Source of the DNA: Artemisia argyi
Taxonomy: Eukaryota > Streptophyta > Magnoliopsida > Asterales > Asteraceae
Length of the DNA: 64,000 bases
NCBI GenBank assembly: GCA_030686995.1
Contig: CM060686.1
Coordinates: 75,095,757 to 75,159,756 of the forward strand
Reading direction: 5' to 3'
Shown: piece after piece, positions 1 to 10,671 of the stretch
Layout: every line of letters starts with the position of its first letter
Numbering within the stretch: position 1 is the first letter of the stretch
Notes under the pieces: generated by a model
What the model saw: the letters and a program-made list of their open reading frames with translations, nothing else
The model's database searches: none
Told to the model about the DNA's origin: nothing
Position numbers and translations under genes: made by a program

Positions 1-1398
1 CGACTTAGCAACCATGTGATCAATAAGATAATTAACTTAGGGTTTAACAAATAACAATAATGCACTAAAGATGAGTGCATACACGGAAGGCTAAGGCGAT
101 TTGGGTGTACATTTAAGTGGGGTGTAAAAAATTCTTTCATTAAGTAAAATGCTTAAAGTTAGAAACGAAAAGATAGGCTCGGAGGGGTGTACTAGGGGTT
201 TCGTGTACTAAAAATGAGTACAACGCTAAGGTGTGGGAAAAATTAATTGACTTAACTAGCGGTACACTCATAAGCACTAATAGTAAATGATTTTCCTAAC
301 AAATCTAAAGGCGAACCTCACATATTTGGGTGGAAAATTTTTTTGAATGGTACGGTTTTTTGCTAGTCATACAATCTCCTATCCATGAGACGCTTGCTAT
401 GGCTAAAGTTTCACTCCTAAATGTTGTAAAAAATTTTAAATTTGGCGCTAAAATTGCACTAACAAGTATTTCTCATAGTTTTATTACACATCTACCATCA
501 AACAAACAAACTCAAGCAAAAGTGTATCTGTAAGGTATCATCATTTTATCCTCCCCTTACACTTAGGATGAACATTGTCCCCAATGTTCAAGTAAAGAAT
601 GTAAAAGTGAAATAAGTAAAACGAATGAAATCAAATACTCCCCTGATTCGCTCGGTATGGATAATAAGGTGGCCAGGTTAGATCTTCTTCCAAGAAAATG
701 AACAATCAAAGCTTCCCTTACAAAATATAAATCATCTTCTTGTCATACATAACCTGTAAAATCTGAGAAAACAGACAAGGCAACCTCGCGTAAAATCGGC
801 GGCAATCTATATATGCTAACAAATCCTAAAAAGCAAAGTAAGATATAATGCCTGTGGAATGATGTTTGCAGATTTCCTGGAGATTATAAAACTAAAGATT
901 CAACAAAAACTTTAAGACTCCATTAGAAAAACAAAACTGGTAAAATTTCCAGAATTTTACACATGACGCCGTCAAGAGTAAACTCTTGACGCCGTCAGAA
1001 GTGACCTGCAGAAATTCTTATGTTAAGTTTCCGGAAAATTTCTGGAAAATCTTCGTCCTACTTCCTGAAAAATCCTGCAAAACATCATTATGACTCGATA
1101 CAAGCATTTGACTCTAACATATACGAATATACATGTTCATTTAATATTGTGGAGAATCATGATCGGTTTTTGTTTCTTAAAAATATATTTGGGGTTTCCC
1201 CTTACACTTATCTTTTGCGAAATACCTTTGGATGAAGTTAAGACTAGGCCGAACAACAAAGTAAAGTATTTTCACTATTTTAGTTTTGAAACATGATCTA
1301 CCAACAATAAAAATAAAGCATGCATACGGAAGCAAATAACAATCAAACAAAATAAAAATCATACAAAACATGAGTTGCCTCCCAAGAAGCGCTTTTCT
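1..1398 (-). other. 3' untranslated tail of the gag-protease gypsy element
   Basis: No coding frame is supportable. The stretch matches the tail at 54952-56540 of the gypsy element on the right. It begins at 1398 with the conserved GGGAGGCAACCC motif directly after the stop codon. It has two TGACGCCGTCA palindromes at about 964-1002, and CCCCTTACACTT (AAGTGTAAGGGG on the element strand) at about 555 and 1198. Short ORFs here are chance frames. Confidence 0.7.
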
Positions 1399-3519
1399 TT
1401 ATTTACGAGTCTTGTAGCTAGACTCAAGGTCATGGGTTACTACGTGATATGGGTGAGTGACGAAACTGATGCCATCTTTGGGATCAAACTTAGGTTTTAA
1501 CTTCCTATCGGTTTTCTTAGTACGGTATGACCTTTCAAACTTTTCTCCATCCGGATCATACAAAATCATCTTCATATGCCATGATCCGTCACCTTCCTTA
1601 GGTGGCTTGTCCCACCTCCATTTACACTTATCCCCCTCTCTTTTCCACTTGTTCATCGTTATATTAATAGGCATTACACTTAAAAACTCAATCATTTTTC
1701 TAAAGACTAAGGGGTCCTCAAAAGGGTCTAGCTCTTCATCTCTAGCTATGAGTTGTTCCACCGAATGTGTCTTATCGATGAAATCCTTTTCTAGATAGAA
1801 TGGGCGTTGAGGTCCTATAATGTTCCTTTCTATCCAAGGTCCATATCTAGATGGTCTCCTATTCATCTCTACCCAATGTGGTGTCGGTTCATCCTCACAA
1901 TCGTAGCTATGTTTCTTAACGTCATATACCGACCAAGTATCGCCCTCACCTACCGCTATCTTAGACTCTTTACAATCTATCATGGCGCTAGCGGTAGCTA
2001 AAAATCCTCTTCCAACTAACAATGGGCATGTAGTGTCACTAACCATGTCTAGGACGTGAAAATCCGCTAAGATAGTTAACTTCCCTACTTGAACAACTAC
2101 ATCCTTAATCATCCCAACCGGGTGGGCAATACTTCCATCCGCTAGACCAATTAATACCTTCGTCTCCTCTAACTTTCCTAGCTTGAGAGTGGTGAAAAGG
2201 GATAAGGGAATCAAGTTGAGGCTTGACCCTAAATCGGCTAGTGTGTCGAAAGCTTCGGATCTTCCTATCTTACAAGGCAAAACAAATATACCCGGATCAT
2301 CAAGCTTTTTAGGCAACTTGTTTTGAACGAAGGCGGTCCCATTTTTACTTAGTTTAAACTTCTCATACTTTTCTAGGAGGGCACTATAGTAGGGAGCACG
2401 GGCTAAGACATCAATGACGGGGCGTTCAAGGTGAAGCTCCTTGAATTCATCGTCAAGGTCTTGCGTAGGAGGTGTTTCAACTATGCTTTTGACCGGTTTT
2501 ACATCGAGTGTTTTATTTGATTGGTCCTTTTGAAGAATTTGGTTTTGTTTGAAACACGTGCTCGTTGATTTAGCCGAGTAGTACTGCGGACAAGAAGTGA
2601 GTGACGAAACTGATGATATAGAATTAACGTTTAGTTTCGGGTTCTTGACCGTGTCGCTTGGGAGTGCTCCCATTTCTCGATCATTGAGAACTTTCAACAA
2701 TGTGTCAATTTTGGTGGTCATCTCGCTTTGCTTTTGTTTGAAATCGGCTTCAAACTTAGATATGCGAGCTTCTTGAGATGCCATAAACTTGGACATCAAT
2801 CCTTCAAGATTGTTGGTACTACCATAGTTGTTAGAAGGATTGTTGTTGAAAGTACGGTTGGAGGGTGGACCGTTTGGTTGGTAACGATTAGGCGGATTGG
2901 AAGAATTGGCTTGGTTTTGTTTCCACCTAAGGTTTGGGTGATTTTTCCAAGAAGGGTTGTAGGAATCACCATATGGGTTTGGCTCGGGTTTGAAAGTGTA
3001 CCACTTATCTCCCGCTTCGTCGGTACGCGAGGATGCGTAGTCCGCAAAAGCTGTTCCGGGGAGTTCCACACAATCACGAGTGTCATGGGGACCACTACAT
3101 AATTCGCATGAAGAAGTGATTTTGTTCACTTGGCTTGAAGGCTTAGGAGCTTCGTAAGATTTCATGAGAAACTTGACTTGGTCCTCAAGTTCCATGATCC
3201 TACGGTCGGGAGTGCTAGAATTGTTCGAAGGCAAAGATATTGCCTTGACCGTTTTGTTCAAATCACGAGGATCATTCCAACTTTCGTTGTCATAGAGAGC
3301 AAGATCTTCTATGAGTTCCCATGATTGTTCCGCACTTAGATCAGGTAGCTTACCATCGGCCGATTGGTCAATGGCTCGCCTTGTGGAGAGATCGATATGG
3401 TCATCGAAGATTTGGACTTGGAGCCAAAGATCTATGCCATGATGAGGGACTTTTTGGAGTAGGTCTTTGTATCGAGTCCATGCTTCATAAAAGGTTTCAC
3501 CTTGACGTTGTTGGAACAT
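1399..3519 (-). CDS. Gag-protease protein of a non-autonomous gypsy element (open C-terminal 706 codons)
   Basis: This structural (Gag) plus aspartic protease frame is open from its ATG at 3519, and without an ATG requirement from 3633. The N-terminal part is retrotransposon Gag-like (KDLLQKVPHHGIDLWLQ). A zinc knuckle CELCSGPHDTRDC follows at about residue 140, spaced C-X2-C-X3-H-X4-C. A Gln/Asn/Pro-rich linker and a short helical segment lead to a retropepsin-like domain with PCKIG, the catalytic-type motif ADLGSSLNLIP, a flap-like ADGS and the late motif PLLVGRGF. The frame then ends in ESSYKTRK, encoded by the start of the common 3' tail, with no RT. Family knowledge: such proteins package RNA in trans-mobilised elements. 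The true N-terminus (3520-3992) is broken, so the copy is probably not functional as a whole. Confidence 0.8.
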   Translation of the reverse strand: MFQQRQGETFYEAWTRYKDLLQKVPHHGIDLWLQVQIFDDHIDLSTRRAIDQSADGKLPDLSAEQSWELIEDLALYDNESWNDPRDLNKTVKAISLPSNNSSTPDRRIMELEDQVKFLMKSYEAPKPSSQVNKITSSCELCSGPHDTRDCVELPGTAFADYASSRTDEAGDKWYTFKPEPNPYGDSYNPSWKNHPNLRWKQNQANSSNPPNRYQPNGPPSNRTFNNNPSNNYGSTNNLEGLMSKFMASQEARISKFEADFKQKQSEMTTKIDTLLKVLNDREMGALPSDTVKNPKLNVNSISSVSSLTSCPQYYSAKSTSTCFKQNQILQKDQSNKTLDVKPVKSIVETPPTQDLDDEFKELHLERPVIDVLARAPYYSALLEKYEKFKLSKNGTAFVQNKLPKKLDDPGIFVLPCKIGRSEAFDTLADLGSSLNLIPLSLFTTLKLGKLEETKVLIGLADGSIAHPVGMIKDVVVQVGKLTILADFHVLDMVSDTTCPLLVGRGFLATASAMIDCKESKIAVGEGDTWSVYDVKKHSYDCEDEPTPHWVEMNRRPSRYGPWIERNIIGPQRPFYLEKDFIDKTHSVEQLIARDEELDPFEDPLVFRKMIEFLSVMPINITMNKWKREGDKCKWRWDKPPKEGDGSWHMKMILYDPDGEKFERSYRTKKTDRKLKPKFDPKDGISFVTHPYHVVTHDLESSYKTRK

Positions 3520-3992
3520 CAAGATATCATTTCTAAGCTTGGTAGTTCTCCCCGGTGGGAAAATTTGAGCAAGGAAACGAGTGGTGAGATCATCCCATGA
3601 GGTGATGGATCCCGCGGGTAAACGCTCAAGCCATTAACTAGCTTGATCACGTAGAGAGAATTAAAATAGGAATAATCGGGTCGACTCTCTAGTTGTAACA
3701 TCAAGGTCTATAGAATCTACGATTTTAAGGAAGTCCTTGAGATGTTGATTTGGATCTTCGGAACGAAGTCCATGGAATGCACATCCGCTTTGCACCAACC
3801 GGATGGTGTCGGATCGCAAGGGAGACACATTGGCTCCTTGGGTGAGCTCAATGTGTTTCGATAGCCTTGGTGGCTAGGTCGGGAATACTCTCCTAGGGTT
3901 CGGGGCCTAAGAGGTTGGTTAGCTAGTGGTGGGTTTTGTGGGTGGTCTTGTTGTGGTGGGTTGATGGGTTCAAAGATGTTACCATCGTCCAT
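3520..3992 (-). pseudogene. Broken N-terminal part of gypsy gag
   Basis: The original start is the ATG at 3992 (MDDGNIFEPINPPQQ), equivalent to the ATG at 49433 in the right-hand copy. Compared with that copy, one base is missing near 3857, which shifts the frame. Two in-frame stops follow further on; one at 3634-3636 reads TAA where the right copy has CAA. The lost product is the Gag N-terminus with the conserved FSLRDQAS-WLERLPAG stretch. The damage is confined to this 470-bp part while the downstream 706 codons stay open. Confidence 0.75.
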
Positions 3993-4139
3993 GATGTCGG
4001 ATGGCGAAGAGTTACAAACAAAAACACGAAGAAATAAGATAGACTAAAGAGAACCTAAAAATAACAATAAAATCTTACTAGAAAGGAATCTAGCAAGTAG
4101 ACCTAATAAAATGAGATCCTAACCTAGACAATAATTATT

Positions 4140-4157
4140 CCCCGGGCTGCGGCGCCA
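4140..4157 (-). other. Primer binding site of the gypsy element (tRNA-Asp-like)
   Basis: On the minus strand TGGCGCCGCAGCCCGGGG starts six bases after the LTR end. The first eight bases match the complement of a plant tRNA-Asp 3' end; the rest is similar but not identical. The same site occurs at 6485-6502, 49268 and 53899. Confidence 0.65.
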
Positions 4158-4163
4158 AAAACT

Positions 4164-5584
4164 TGATGCGTGGGAATTGCACCAGGCTTTACCTCTCGAG
4201 GGATCTCGAGAAGCTTACAACCCCCACCAGGCAGTGTACCTGATCGTTGTAGTATAGTATAGTGACAAGTACCGCGGGATTGATCGTTCAACTTGGGAAT
4301 AGTGTCGCTAGGGTTAGAAAACCTAAAGACTAGGTCTAGAGATGAGGGATGATTCTTTTTGTATTTTTAGGTTTTATGAAAAGCAAATAAAAATCTCGGT
4401 TTTGAGGGAGTTGGGCGGAATTAGTTGCTATTCAACTAACCCAATAACTAATATGCAATCAAAATAAAATACTAAAAATGAAAATAAACTAAATTAACTA
4501 GAGGTATGAGCAATATGTGGGAAAATTGTGTTTACTTAGATTTCACTACTTCCTAGATATCTTTTACAGGTTAATTACTTGTTACAGTTGTGTGGATGAC
4601 GGATTGTATTCCTTAATACCATTCATGGGGTGGCGTACTTACTTCCCCAATCCTATATGCTCCTACTTCACTCCTATGTCGAGCCGGCTAAGAAGCTCCT
4701 AACATGGGATCACTAGAATTCGCCCATGCATTAAATACAATCATAAAAACCTAGTACACATCGGTTCATGTTTCTTTAGACGTTCAAGCAAGTTACACAA
4801 TGGAGATCTGCCAGTTTTCTTAAGGCTAACATTGAAATCATTCATCCATTACAACTATAAACAAGTAATCAACCTATAATCAACATCTAGGTTTCATTAC
4901 ATCTAAGCAAACACATGAAAGATCTAGCCTAGCATGTTGAAATCAAGACAGGTATAAGATATATTCAAACAACATATAGACATATTGAATGAATTGAAAA
5001 AGGACTTATCTTAATTGAACATGAAAGGTTTCAAGGGGTGAAAACCCTTGAAAATACTGTTACAAATGACCTAGGGTTTATTAGGTTCGACCCTAGTATT
5101 CTCCACACAAGTTCCTCTCCTAATGAATGAAAAATAGAAAAGTATATATAGATTTTGTGAGGTGACGGTGTCAAGAGTAAATGTCTGACGCCGTCATCTC
5201 GCCGACAAATAAGTTCTCGGACTGCCTAGATCTTGGTTTGGCGCCGTCACGTGTATTCCATCTTCAGGCCGTCACCAAAATAACTCTTGACGCCCTTCTC
5301 TTGACGCCTTCAGGTTTTCACTGGGTTGTCATGGATTTTACTCCTGACGCCGTCACAATTTCCTTCTTGACGCCGTCAGGTACTGTTCTCAGCATGGAAA
5401 ATTAAGTCTTTGCTGTTTTCTTCACTTTTATGCTCCAAAAACATCCAAAATGCTCCCTTTTCCAGAATTCACTCCCAAAGTACCTAAAATCACAAAAGAA
5501 ACGATTTAGGGCAATATTTGATCAAATAAATTCAATTCCGGGCTTAAATGACCCCCTAAAAACGGTTCATTTTTCGCCTCATCA
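4164..5584 (-). repeat. 5' LTR of the inner gypsy element (left locus)
   Basis: The LTR is about 1421 bp and on its own strand starts TGATGAGGC and ends CACGCATCA. U3 contains several TGACGCCGTCA or near palindromes (about 5162-5375). A TATA-like run (tatatatag) lies near 5143-5151. U5 carries a perfect 7-bp hairpin TCTCGAG-GGAT-CTCGAGA (4194-4211). It is followed by the primer binding site. It is homologous to 6509-7965, 47834-49261, 52507-53892 and 57428-58027. Confidence 0.88.
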
Positions 5585-6325
5585 ATTAGGCATCCTATAT
5601 GTGATCCTATCAACTTTACTAGTAAATCGGATCGTCCCTTCTATTACATCATATTCTAACTTGGATTCTTCAACAAATGGCTTACCAAATACAACATGGG
5701 ATAGGCGACAATCAATAACACTAGCTAGGTCTTCAACAACCATAAAGTCAATGATATAAGTAAAGTTCCCAACGAAGACATGTAGACCTTTAATTCTCCC
5801 GACAAAGTTACAAACTCCATCGGGATATTTAGGATCTTTTCTAGGTCCGAGTCTTGTTTTCACTATATCATTATAAACACTAGAGGACATAATTTTGATT
5901 GGGGATTCAAAATCAATGTAAGCGTTGTCAATGTGCTTATACCCAATCATACATGGTATCTTAAAATTCTTAGGATCACCTCTCTTTATCTTAGGGTCAA
6001 TTCTAGCAAAAGGAGGTCGAGGATTATCAACAAGATTATTATAGTACGCAGTCTCCTCCTTAGTGGGATATAGATTGAAATAATCATCCGGTTTCGGATC
6101 TATCTCCCCTTCCTCAAGTTCTTTCACATCCTCAACAACATCCTCAAAATCGTTAAATCCTAAGTCCTTATTTGAATACAAGGCGGTCGCTAGGTCACTA
6201 AATGCATGATCGAGCTCAACATTAATTAACCTATTAAGCTCCCTAAGTTCCCTAATCTCATTCTCAATCTGTTCACGCAACAAAGCCACTTCACTAGGGG
6301 AAAGGGGTGGATTCGCATTTTCCAT
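5582..6325 (-). CDS. Protease-like ORF of a gypsy element, 3'-truncated by LTR insertion
   Basis: The 247-residue frame starts at the ATG at 6325 (MENANPPLSPSEVALL). Residues about 14-45 are leucine/glutamate-rich and look coiled-coil. An acidic stretch follows (ELEEGEID), then a retropepsin-like fold: PCMIG (124-128), IDFESPIKIM (137-146, where active proteases have D-T/S-G), FVGNFTYIIDFMVVED, and VVFGKPF near the end. It is homologous to the 298-residue ORF at 54055-54951. The frame stops at MPN because the TGATGAGG of the abutting LTR supplies the TGA, so the C-terminal third is missing. No Gag, zinc knuckle or RT is attached. The DFE in place of DTG makes activity doubtful; its role is unknown. 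Confidence 0.75.
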   Translation of the reverse strand: MENANPPLSPSEVALLREQIENEIRELRELNRLINVELDHAFSDLATALYSNKDLGFNDFEDVVEDVKELEEGEIDPKPDDYFNLYPTKEETAYYNNLVDNPRPPFARIDPKIKRGDPKNFKIPCMIGYKHIDNAYIDFESPIKIMSSSVYNDIVKTRLGPRKDPKYPDGVCNFVGRIKGLHVFVGNFTYIIDFMVVEDLASVIDCRLSHVVFGKPFVEESKLEYDVIEGTIRFTSKVDRITYRMPN

Positions 6326-6484
6326 AATGGCCAACGGAATAGTCAATGAATTTAATTTACTAATAAAGGAACGAAGAAAAAGATAGACTAAAGAAAACCT
6401 AAAAATAAAAATAAAAATCTTACTAGAAAGGAATCTAGCAAGTAGACCGAATAAAAAAAAATTCTAACCTAGACAATAACTATT

Positions 6485-6502
6485 CCCCGAGCTGCGGCGC
6501 CA
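6485..6502 (-). other. Primer binding site of the outer gypsy element
   Basis: On the minus strand TGGCGCCGCAGC begins a few bases after the LTR end at 6509, the same site as at 4140-4157 with a change toward its end. Confidence 0.6.
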
Positions 6503-6508
6503 AAAACT

Positions 6509-7965
6509 TGATACGTGGGAATTGTGCCCACGCAACAGGTTTTACCTCTCAAGGGATCTTGAGAAGCTTACAACCCCCACCAGGCAGTGTACCTGATCGT
6601 TGTAGTATAGTATAGTGACAAGTACCGGGGGATTGATCGTTCAACTCAGGAATAGTGTCGCTAGGATTAGAAAGCATACTAAACTAGGTCTAGAGGTGAG
6701 GGATGATTCTTTTTGTATTTTATATTTTATGGAAAGCAAGTAAAATCTCAGGTTTTTTAAGGAGTGGGCGGAATTAGTTGCTAGCCAACTAACCCAATTA
6801 ACTACTAATGCAATCAAAATAAAATAAAAGAAATGAAAATCAAACTAATATGCTAATGTGGTGGAAACAATAATGAGAAAAGTTGTGTTTAGGTAGATTT
6901 CATTACTCCCTAGATATCTTTTACCGGTTGATTAGCTTGTTACAATTGCATGTATGACAGGTTATATTCCATAATACCAGTTGTAGGGCCGTGTACAATA
7001 TTCCCTAACTCTATAAGATCCGACTTCACTCCTATGTCGAGCCGTTAGAAGCTACTAACATGGGATCATTAGAATTCACTTATGCATTAAATACAACCAA
7101 AAATCGTAGTACACCTCCGATCATGTTTCTTAAGACGTTCAAGCAAGTTACCAATGGAAGTCTGCCAGTTTTCTTAAGCCTAACATCGAATACAATCATC
7201 CGTAACAATTATAAACAAGCAATCAACCCATAATCAACATCTAGGTTTCACTACATCTAAGCAAACACAATAAAAGCCTGGCCTAACATGTTAAAAGAAA
7301 GATACACATAAGATAGAATCAAACAATACATAAACATATTGAATGATTATTGAAGTACCTATCTTTATTGAAACATGGAAGAAAGAAGGGTTTGAAACCC
7401 CTTCAAGATGCAGGAAATTCGACCTAGGGTTTTTTACAAAACTTGTTCTCCAAAAGTTCCACAGTTTACAATGAAAAATTGGAAAAATATATATAGACTA
7501 TGCATCCTGACGGCGTCATGTATTAACCTCTAACGCCGTCAACTCGCCGCCAAGTTGAAATTCGTATTGCCTAGATCCACTTCTGACACCGTCATGTAAA
7601 AAAACACTCTGGGCCGTCACTAATATTTGGACCCTGACGGCCTTGGTGACGCCGTCAGGCCAATAACAAAGAAAATGTTCTGGGCCGTCACGTTCTAAGT
7701 TCCACATCCACCTCTTTTGTCACTCTTGACGCCGTCACTAGTAGAACCTTGACGTCGTCAGGTACTGTTCCAGCAAGGAAATTTGAGACTTTGCCGTTTT
7801 CTTCACTTTTATGCTCCAAAAACGTACAAAATGCTTCCTTTTCCAGATTTCTCCTCAAAAGAACCTAAAATGACAAAAGGAACAATTTAGGGCAATAATT
7901 GATCAAATAATCAGGAATTCGGGCTTAAATGACCCCTTAAAAGCGGTACACTTTTCGCCTCATCA
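6509..7965 (-). repeat. 5' LTR of the outer gypsy element
   Basis: About 1457 bp, starting TGATGAGGCG and ending CACGTATCA on its own strand. U3 has TGACGGCGTCA-type palindromes (7508-7518, about 7727-7737, and variants), followed on the element strand by a TATA run (about 7489-7498). The U5 hairpin here is TCTCAAG-GGAT-CTTGAGA (6547-6564): both arms changed relative to the other LTRs and pairing is kept. The divergence suggests an older copy than 4164-5584. Confidence 0.85.
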
Positions 7966-8011
7966 TGTTAATCGGAGAAAAAGATTGAGAAACTTGAGTT
8001 TGAAAGGGTGG
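7966..8011 (-). pseudogene. Fragment of a Gln-rich ORF between two retrotransposons
   Basis: These 46 bp lie between the gypsy LTR and the SIRE-like LTR. On the minus strand they read PPFQTQVSQSFSPIN and join in frame, across the GGTGG target duplication, to PQMSSSPP at 16761 and above. They are therefore the displaced continuation of the Gln-rich frame at 16756-16955. Confidence 0.65.
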
Positions 8012-9139
8012 TGTGGAAAACTAGAAGGGGGATTGAATAGTTTACCGCTTTTTAACTTGTCAATCTTTGAAAAGCTTTACGTGTAATCAACGAATCTAAC
8101 TAATTAACAATAATTAATATGCAAGTATAAAGAAAAAACGATCAAACCACAACACAATTGTTTATCGTGGTTCGGCTACAAGGTATCTTTTTCCTTGCCC
8201 TACTCCACGCCTCGAGTTTCCAACTCGAGAGTTTCAAGCACTAGTCAACAAGCTCCTTTCACCGTGGAGAAACCCTTACAAACGTCGCTTACACTTTATC
8301 CAGTACAAAGTTAAATACCGGGTCCTAGTTCAAGGTAGAACTAACCTAACGTCGCCTATCCACTGTTTCTGACACTAAGCTAGATGTCTAGTTCTTTTGC
8401 AAGGGTACAACCACTCCCGTCACATTTAAGGCCTAAAATACTAACTGATCACTTCAATACAAGATACAAATGAAGTATAAACTATAAGAGTTTATACAAT
8501 ACAAAGCTAACAAGTCTTGCAACGTTGAGTTGAAACTTGTAACTTCTCAGATGAACTTGTGAACTTCTTATCTACAAAAGAGAATCACACAAGTGAGTTG
8601 CTACTGAGTTAGATAAGAGTATTGAGAGTATGTATGTATTCTATAGCTAAAAGTGATGAAAGATTTCTTGCAAATGGCTTGGTACTTATAGCTAACCAAA
8701 CCTGTAGACTGGCGGATCCGGCGGAACCAAAACAAGGGTTCCGCCCTTGTACCCCCAGGGTTCTGCAAGGTCTGACAGTCAAAGACCACAAGAAATCTTT
8801 CCATATCTAGCAATGTCAAATCAAGATTCTACAAGCCCACATTCAATAGTTTGAGTGAGAATCCTTCCAAGATGTGTAAGAGATCTTATGCAAAGTCACA
8901 TCCTAGATTTAGTAACCTTACCATAAGTGCTTATGATGCATGCCATGATGTCATGTTACATTTTTATATTAGGAAATATAACAATGTTTATGTTAAACAT
9001 GAAATGTAAAGTCTAGTTATACAAGACTAAAACTAAAATCTTGTTTTACTAAAAACTAAAGTTTACACTTTGTCATTAACAAAACTTAGCAAAGATCGTA
9101 AAATATAAATAATGTTTTTAGGTGATATTTGTATTAACA
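8012..9139 (-). repeat. 3' LTR of SIRE-1
   Basis: 1128 bp, starting TGTTAATACAAATATCACC and ending CTTCTAGTTTTCCACA on its own strand. It follows the purine-rich tract directly and is followed by GGTGG. U3 has a GGCGGAACC/GGTTCCGCC cluster upstream of a TATA-like CTATAAG. Confidence 0.87.
8685..8763 (-). promoter_or_regulatory. U3 core of SIRE-1: GGCGGAACC inverted repeats and TATA
   Basis: GGCGGATCC and GGCGGAACC (8711-8728) face GGTTCCGCC (8737-8745) and a degenerate copy near 8757, forming inverted repeats. About 20 bp further along the element strand lies CTATAAG (8690-8685). The same 9-mer recurs inside the element at 11132-11256 and, degenerate, at 13441-13500. Confidence 0.6.
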
Positions 9140-9882
9140 ATCTCCCCCTTTTTGTTGATGACAAAACATAAACTTTATTTTTAAGTAAATCACTAATTCT
9201 TGTGTTAAGTCTATGAAAGTTTGTATTTAAACATGTTTTCCTTAATTGACGAAAATCATTCTAAGTTTGCAAGTTTAAATATATTTTCTCCCCCTTTTGT
9301 CGAAACAAAAAGAAGAGTAGCAAAGCGGAATAATGCAAATGCTCCCCCTTGGAAAATACCTCCTTTAAATGGAGTGCTAAGTTAGGAAACATGGATTTTG
9401 AACCTACAACAAAAGAAGTTAGTTGGCGTTAATGACACACGATAAATCGTCTAGCCATAACATAAAATGAGAATATAAGCAATCACATTCTCAACTTATA
9501 TATGATCAACCAACAATGCAAACATGATAATAGAAAAGATGTTATTCCAAGTAAAATTTGACTTTGTAAAAGTCAAAGACAAGAGATGAAAACTTTCATC
9601 CTACTTTTAGAAATATAAAGGTGAAAAGGTAACTTAGAAGAGAAAAAGTCCTATGTCTATAAAAAGACCAATATTGTCCTTGATGAGAAACATCCTTCTA
9701 AGTTAAGGTCTATGGTTGGTGAGGATGAAAAAGAGTGTTTTGACTATTGATAATGTATTGGATGACAAAGCGAGTTTCATCTTGAACTTGATGAAGCATG
9801 GATTTCATGCTTTCACAAAGTTGGATTGTTCGCTCACATTGCGTACAACCATGATGAGGATTAGGTAGGATTGGATTTGTGG
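9140..9882 (-). other. Polypurine tract and 3' untranslated region of SIRE-1
   Basis: On the element strand GTCATCAACAAAAAGGGGGA (about 9160-9141) directly precedes the LTR, as expected for the plus-strand primer. A second purine-rich AAAAGGGGGAG-like run lies near 9290-9300. No reading frame is supportable. Parts match 41755-42430 closely, so this 3' end is shared with another element. Confidence 0.65.
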
Positions 9883-10587
9883 TTATTGTGGTGGTGGTGG
9901 AATACTAGTTGTGTGTTGGTTTGTCTTAGGTGGGTCATTCCATAAGGATTCCTTTATTTCCTCAAATGAAGAAAACAAGGATTCAAAGTGTTGTGATTGA
10001 CATTGAGGTTCTTGAGGTGGTGGTTGAGTTTGAGGTTGATTGTTTCTTTGGAAATTATGTTCTTCATTTGGAGGACCATGGGTGTTGTTGTGAATGGGAT
10101 GTACCAACATTGGTTGTGGTTGTGGTGGTGATTGTGTTTTGAATGGTTGAGATGGTGGAGATTCAAGTGGTTGTGGTTCTATTGTTGGTGGATTTTGCGA
10201 TCTTGGAGGAAGATTTTCCAAGCCTTATATAATTGAAAGTGGTGATGATGGTGCCGTACCAAAAAGTTCCATGGGTTCACTCTTGGGTGATTTTGGAGGT
10301 GATGGTGATTTTGATGGTTGAGTTGGTGCCGATGGTGATGTTGGATCAATTGGTGATTTTGTTGGTGGTGAAGTGATTGTGACACTTTGTGATCTATGAG
10401 ATGATGTAGGAGTTACAAGGTCAAGAAAATTTTCTTTATGAATTGGTGATGAGATGATGAGGGGTGTTTCATCCAAAGATGATGAACTTAAGTTGATTTT
10501 GGTGTTGAAGCAACAAGGTTTGACACTAATCGTAGCGGTTCTTCTAATGGGTCGAGATGGTGGTGATGAGTGGTTTGACTTAGTCAT
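9883..10587 (-). pseudogene. Pro/Ser/Gln-rich 3' ORF of SIRE-1 (one internal stop)
   Basis: A 234-codon frame runs from the ATG at 10587 (MTKSNHSSPPSRPIRRT) with one in-frame TAA at about 10225 and resumes in the same frame to 9883. The N-terminus is basic; the rest is Pro/Ser/Thr- then Pro/Gln/His-rich, without Cys motifs or membrane segments. A TATAAA (10677-10672) lies 85 bp upstream of the ATG. Pro-rich 3' ORFs of SIRE-type elements are often called envelope-like, but nothing seen here supports that function. The counterpart in the second SIRE-like element is 27938-29136. Confidence 0.6.
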
Positions 10588-10671
10588 GGTGAAACAAGGA
10601 TGTTAAGGATATGACAAAGATGTAAGAGGATGATGGTGAGATGTGAGTACAAACTATCCAAGATGAACTAA

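Larger units (their letters stand above)
1..5584 (-). mobile_element. Non-autonomous Ty3/gypsy element, gag-protease type (inner copy, left locus)
   Basis: Read on the minus strand this is an LTR (5584 to 4164), a primer binding site, a leader, a gag-protease reading frame and a long 3' tail that leaves the window at base 1. No reverse transcriptase, RNase H or integrase is visible, so it must rely on enzymes supplied in trans. The plus-strand block at 47834-52506 is the same type in the opposite orientation. The LTR abuts the truncated ORF at 5582-6325, so this element most likely inserted into an older relative (5585-7965). Its 3' LTR is outside the window and cannot be checked. Confidence 0.85.
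5585..7965 (-). mobile_element. Gypsy element of the protease-like-only type (outer copy, left locus)
   Basis: On the minus strand this is LTR 7965-6509, primer binding site 6502-6485, a leader and the protease-like ORF, cut at 5585 by the LTR of the inner element. The missing part of the ORF, the 3' tail and the 3' LTR are predicted to lie left of the window. The outer flank (7966-8011) is a piece of a Gln-rich reading frame, so this element also landed in that sequence. Confidence 0.75.

Noticed and set aside
2728..3102. Opposite-strand frames over the gypsy gag region (also 50324-50698)
   Set aside because: They are shadows of the gag-protease frame. The homologous gag copies explain the openness, and no motif is seen in these frames.
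9883..10587. Envelope protein
   Set aside because: The position fits the envelope-like ORF of SIRE elements, but there is no signal peptide, transmembrane segment or Cys pattern, so no such function is claimed.
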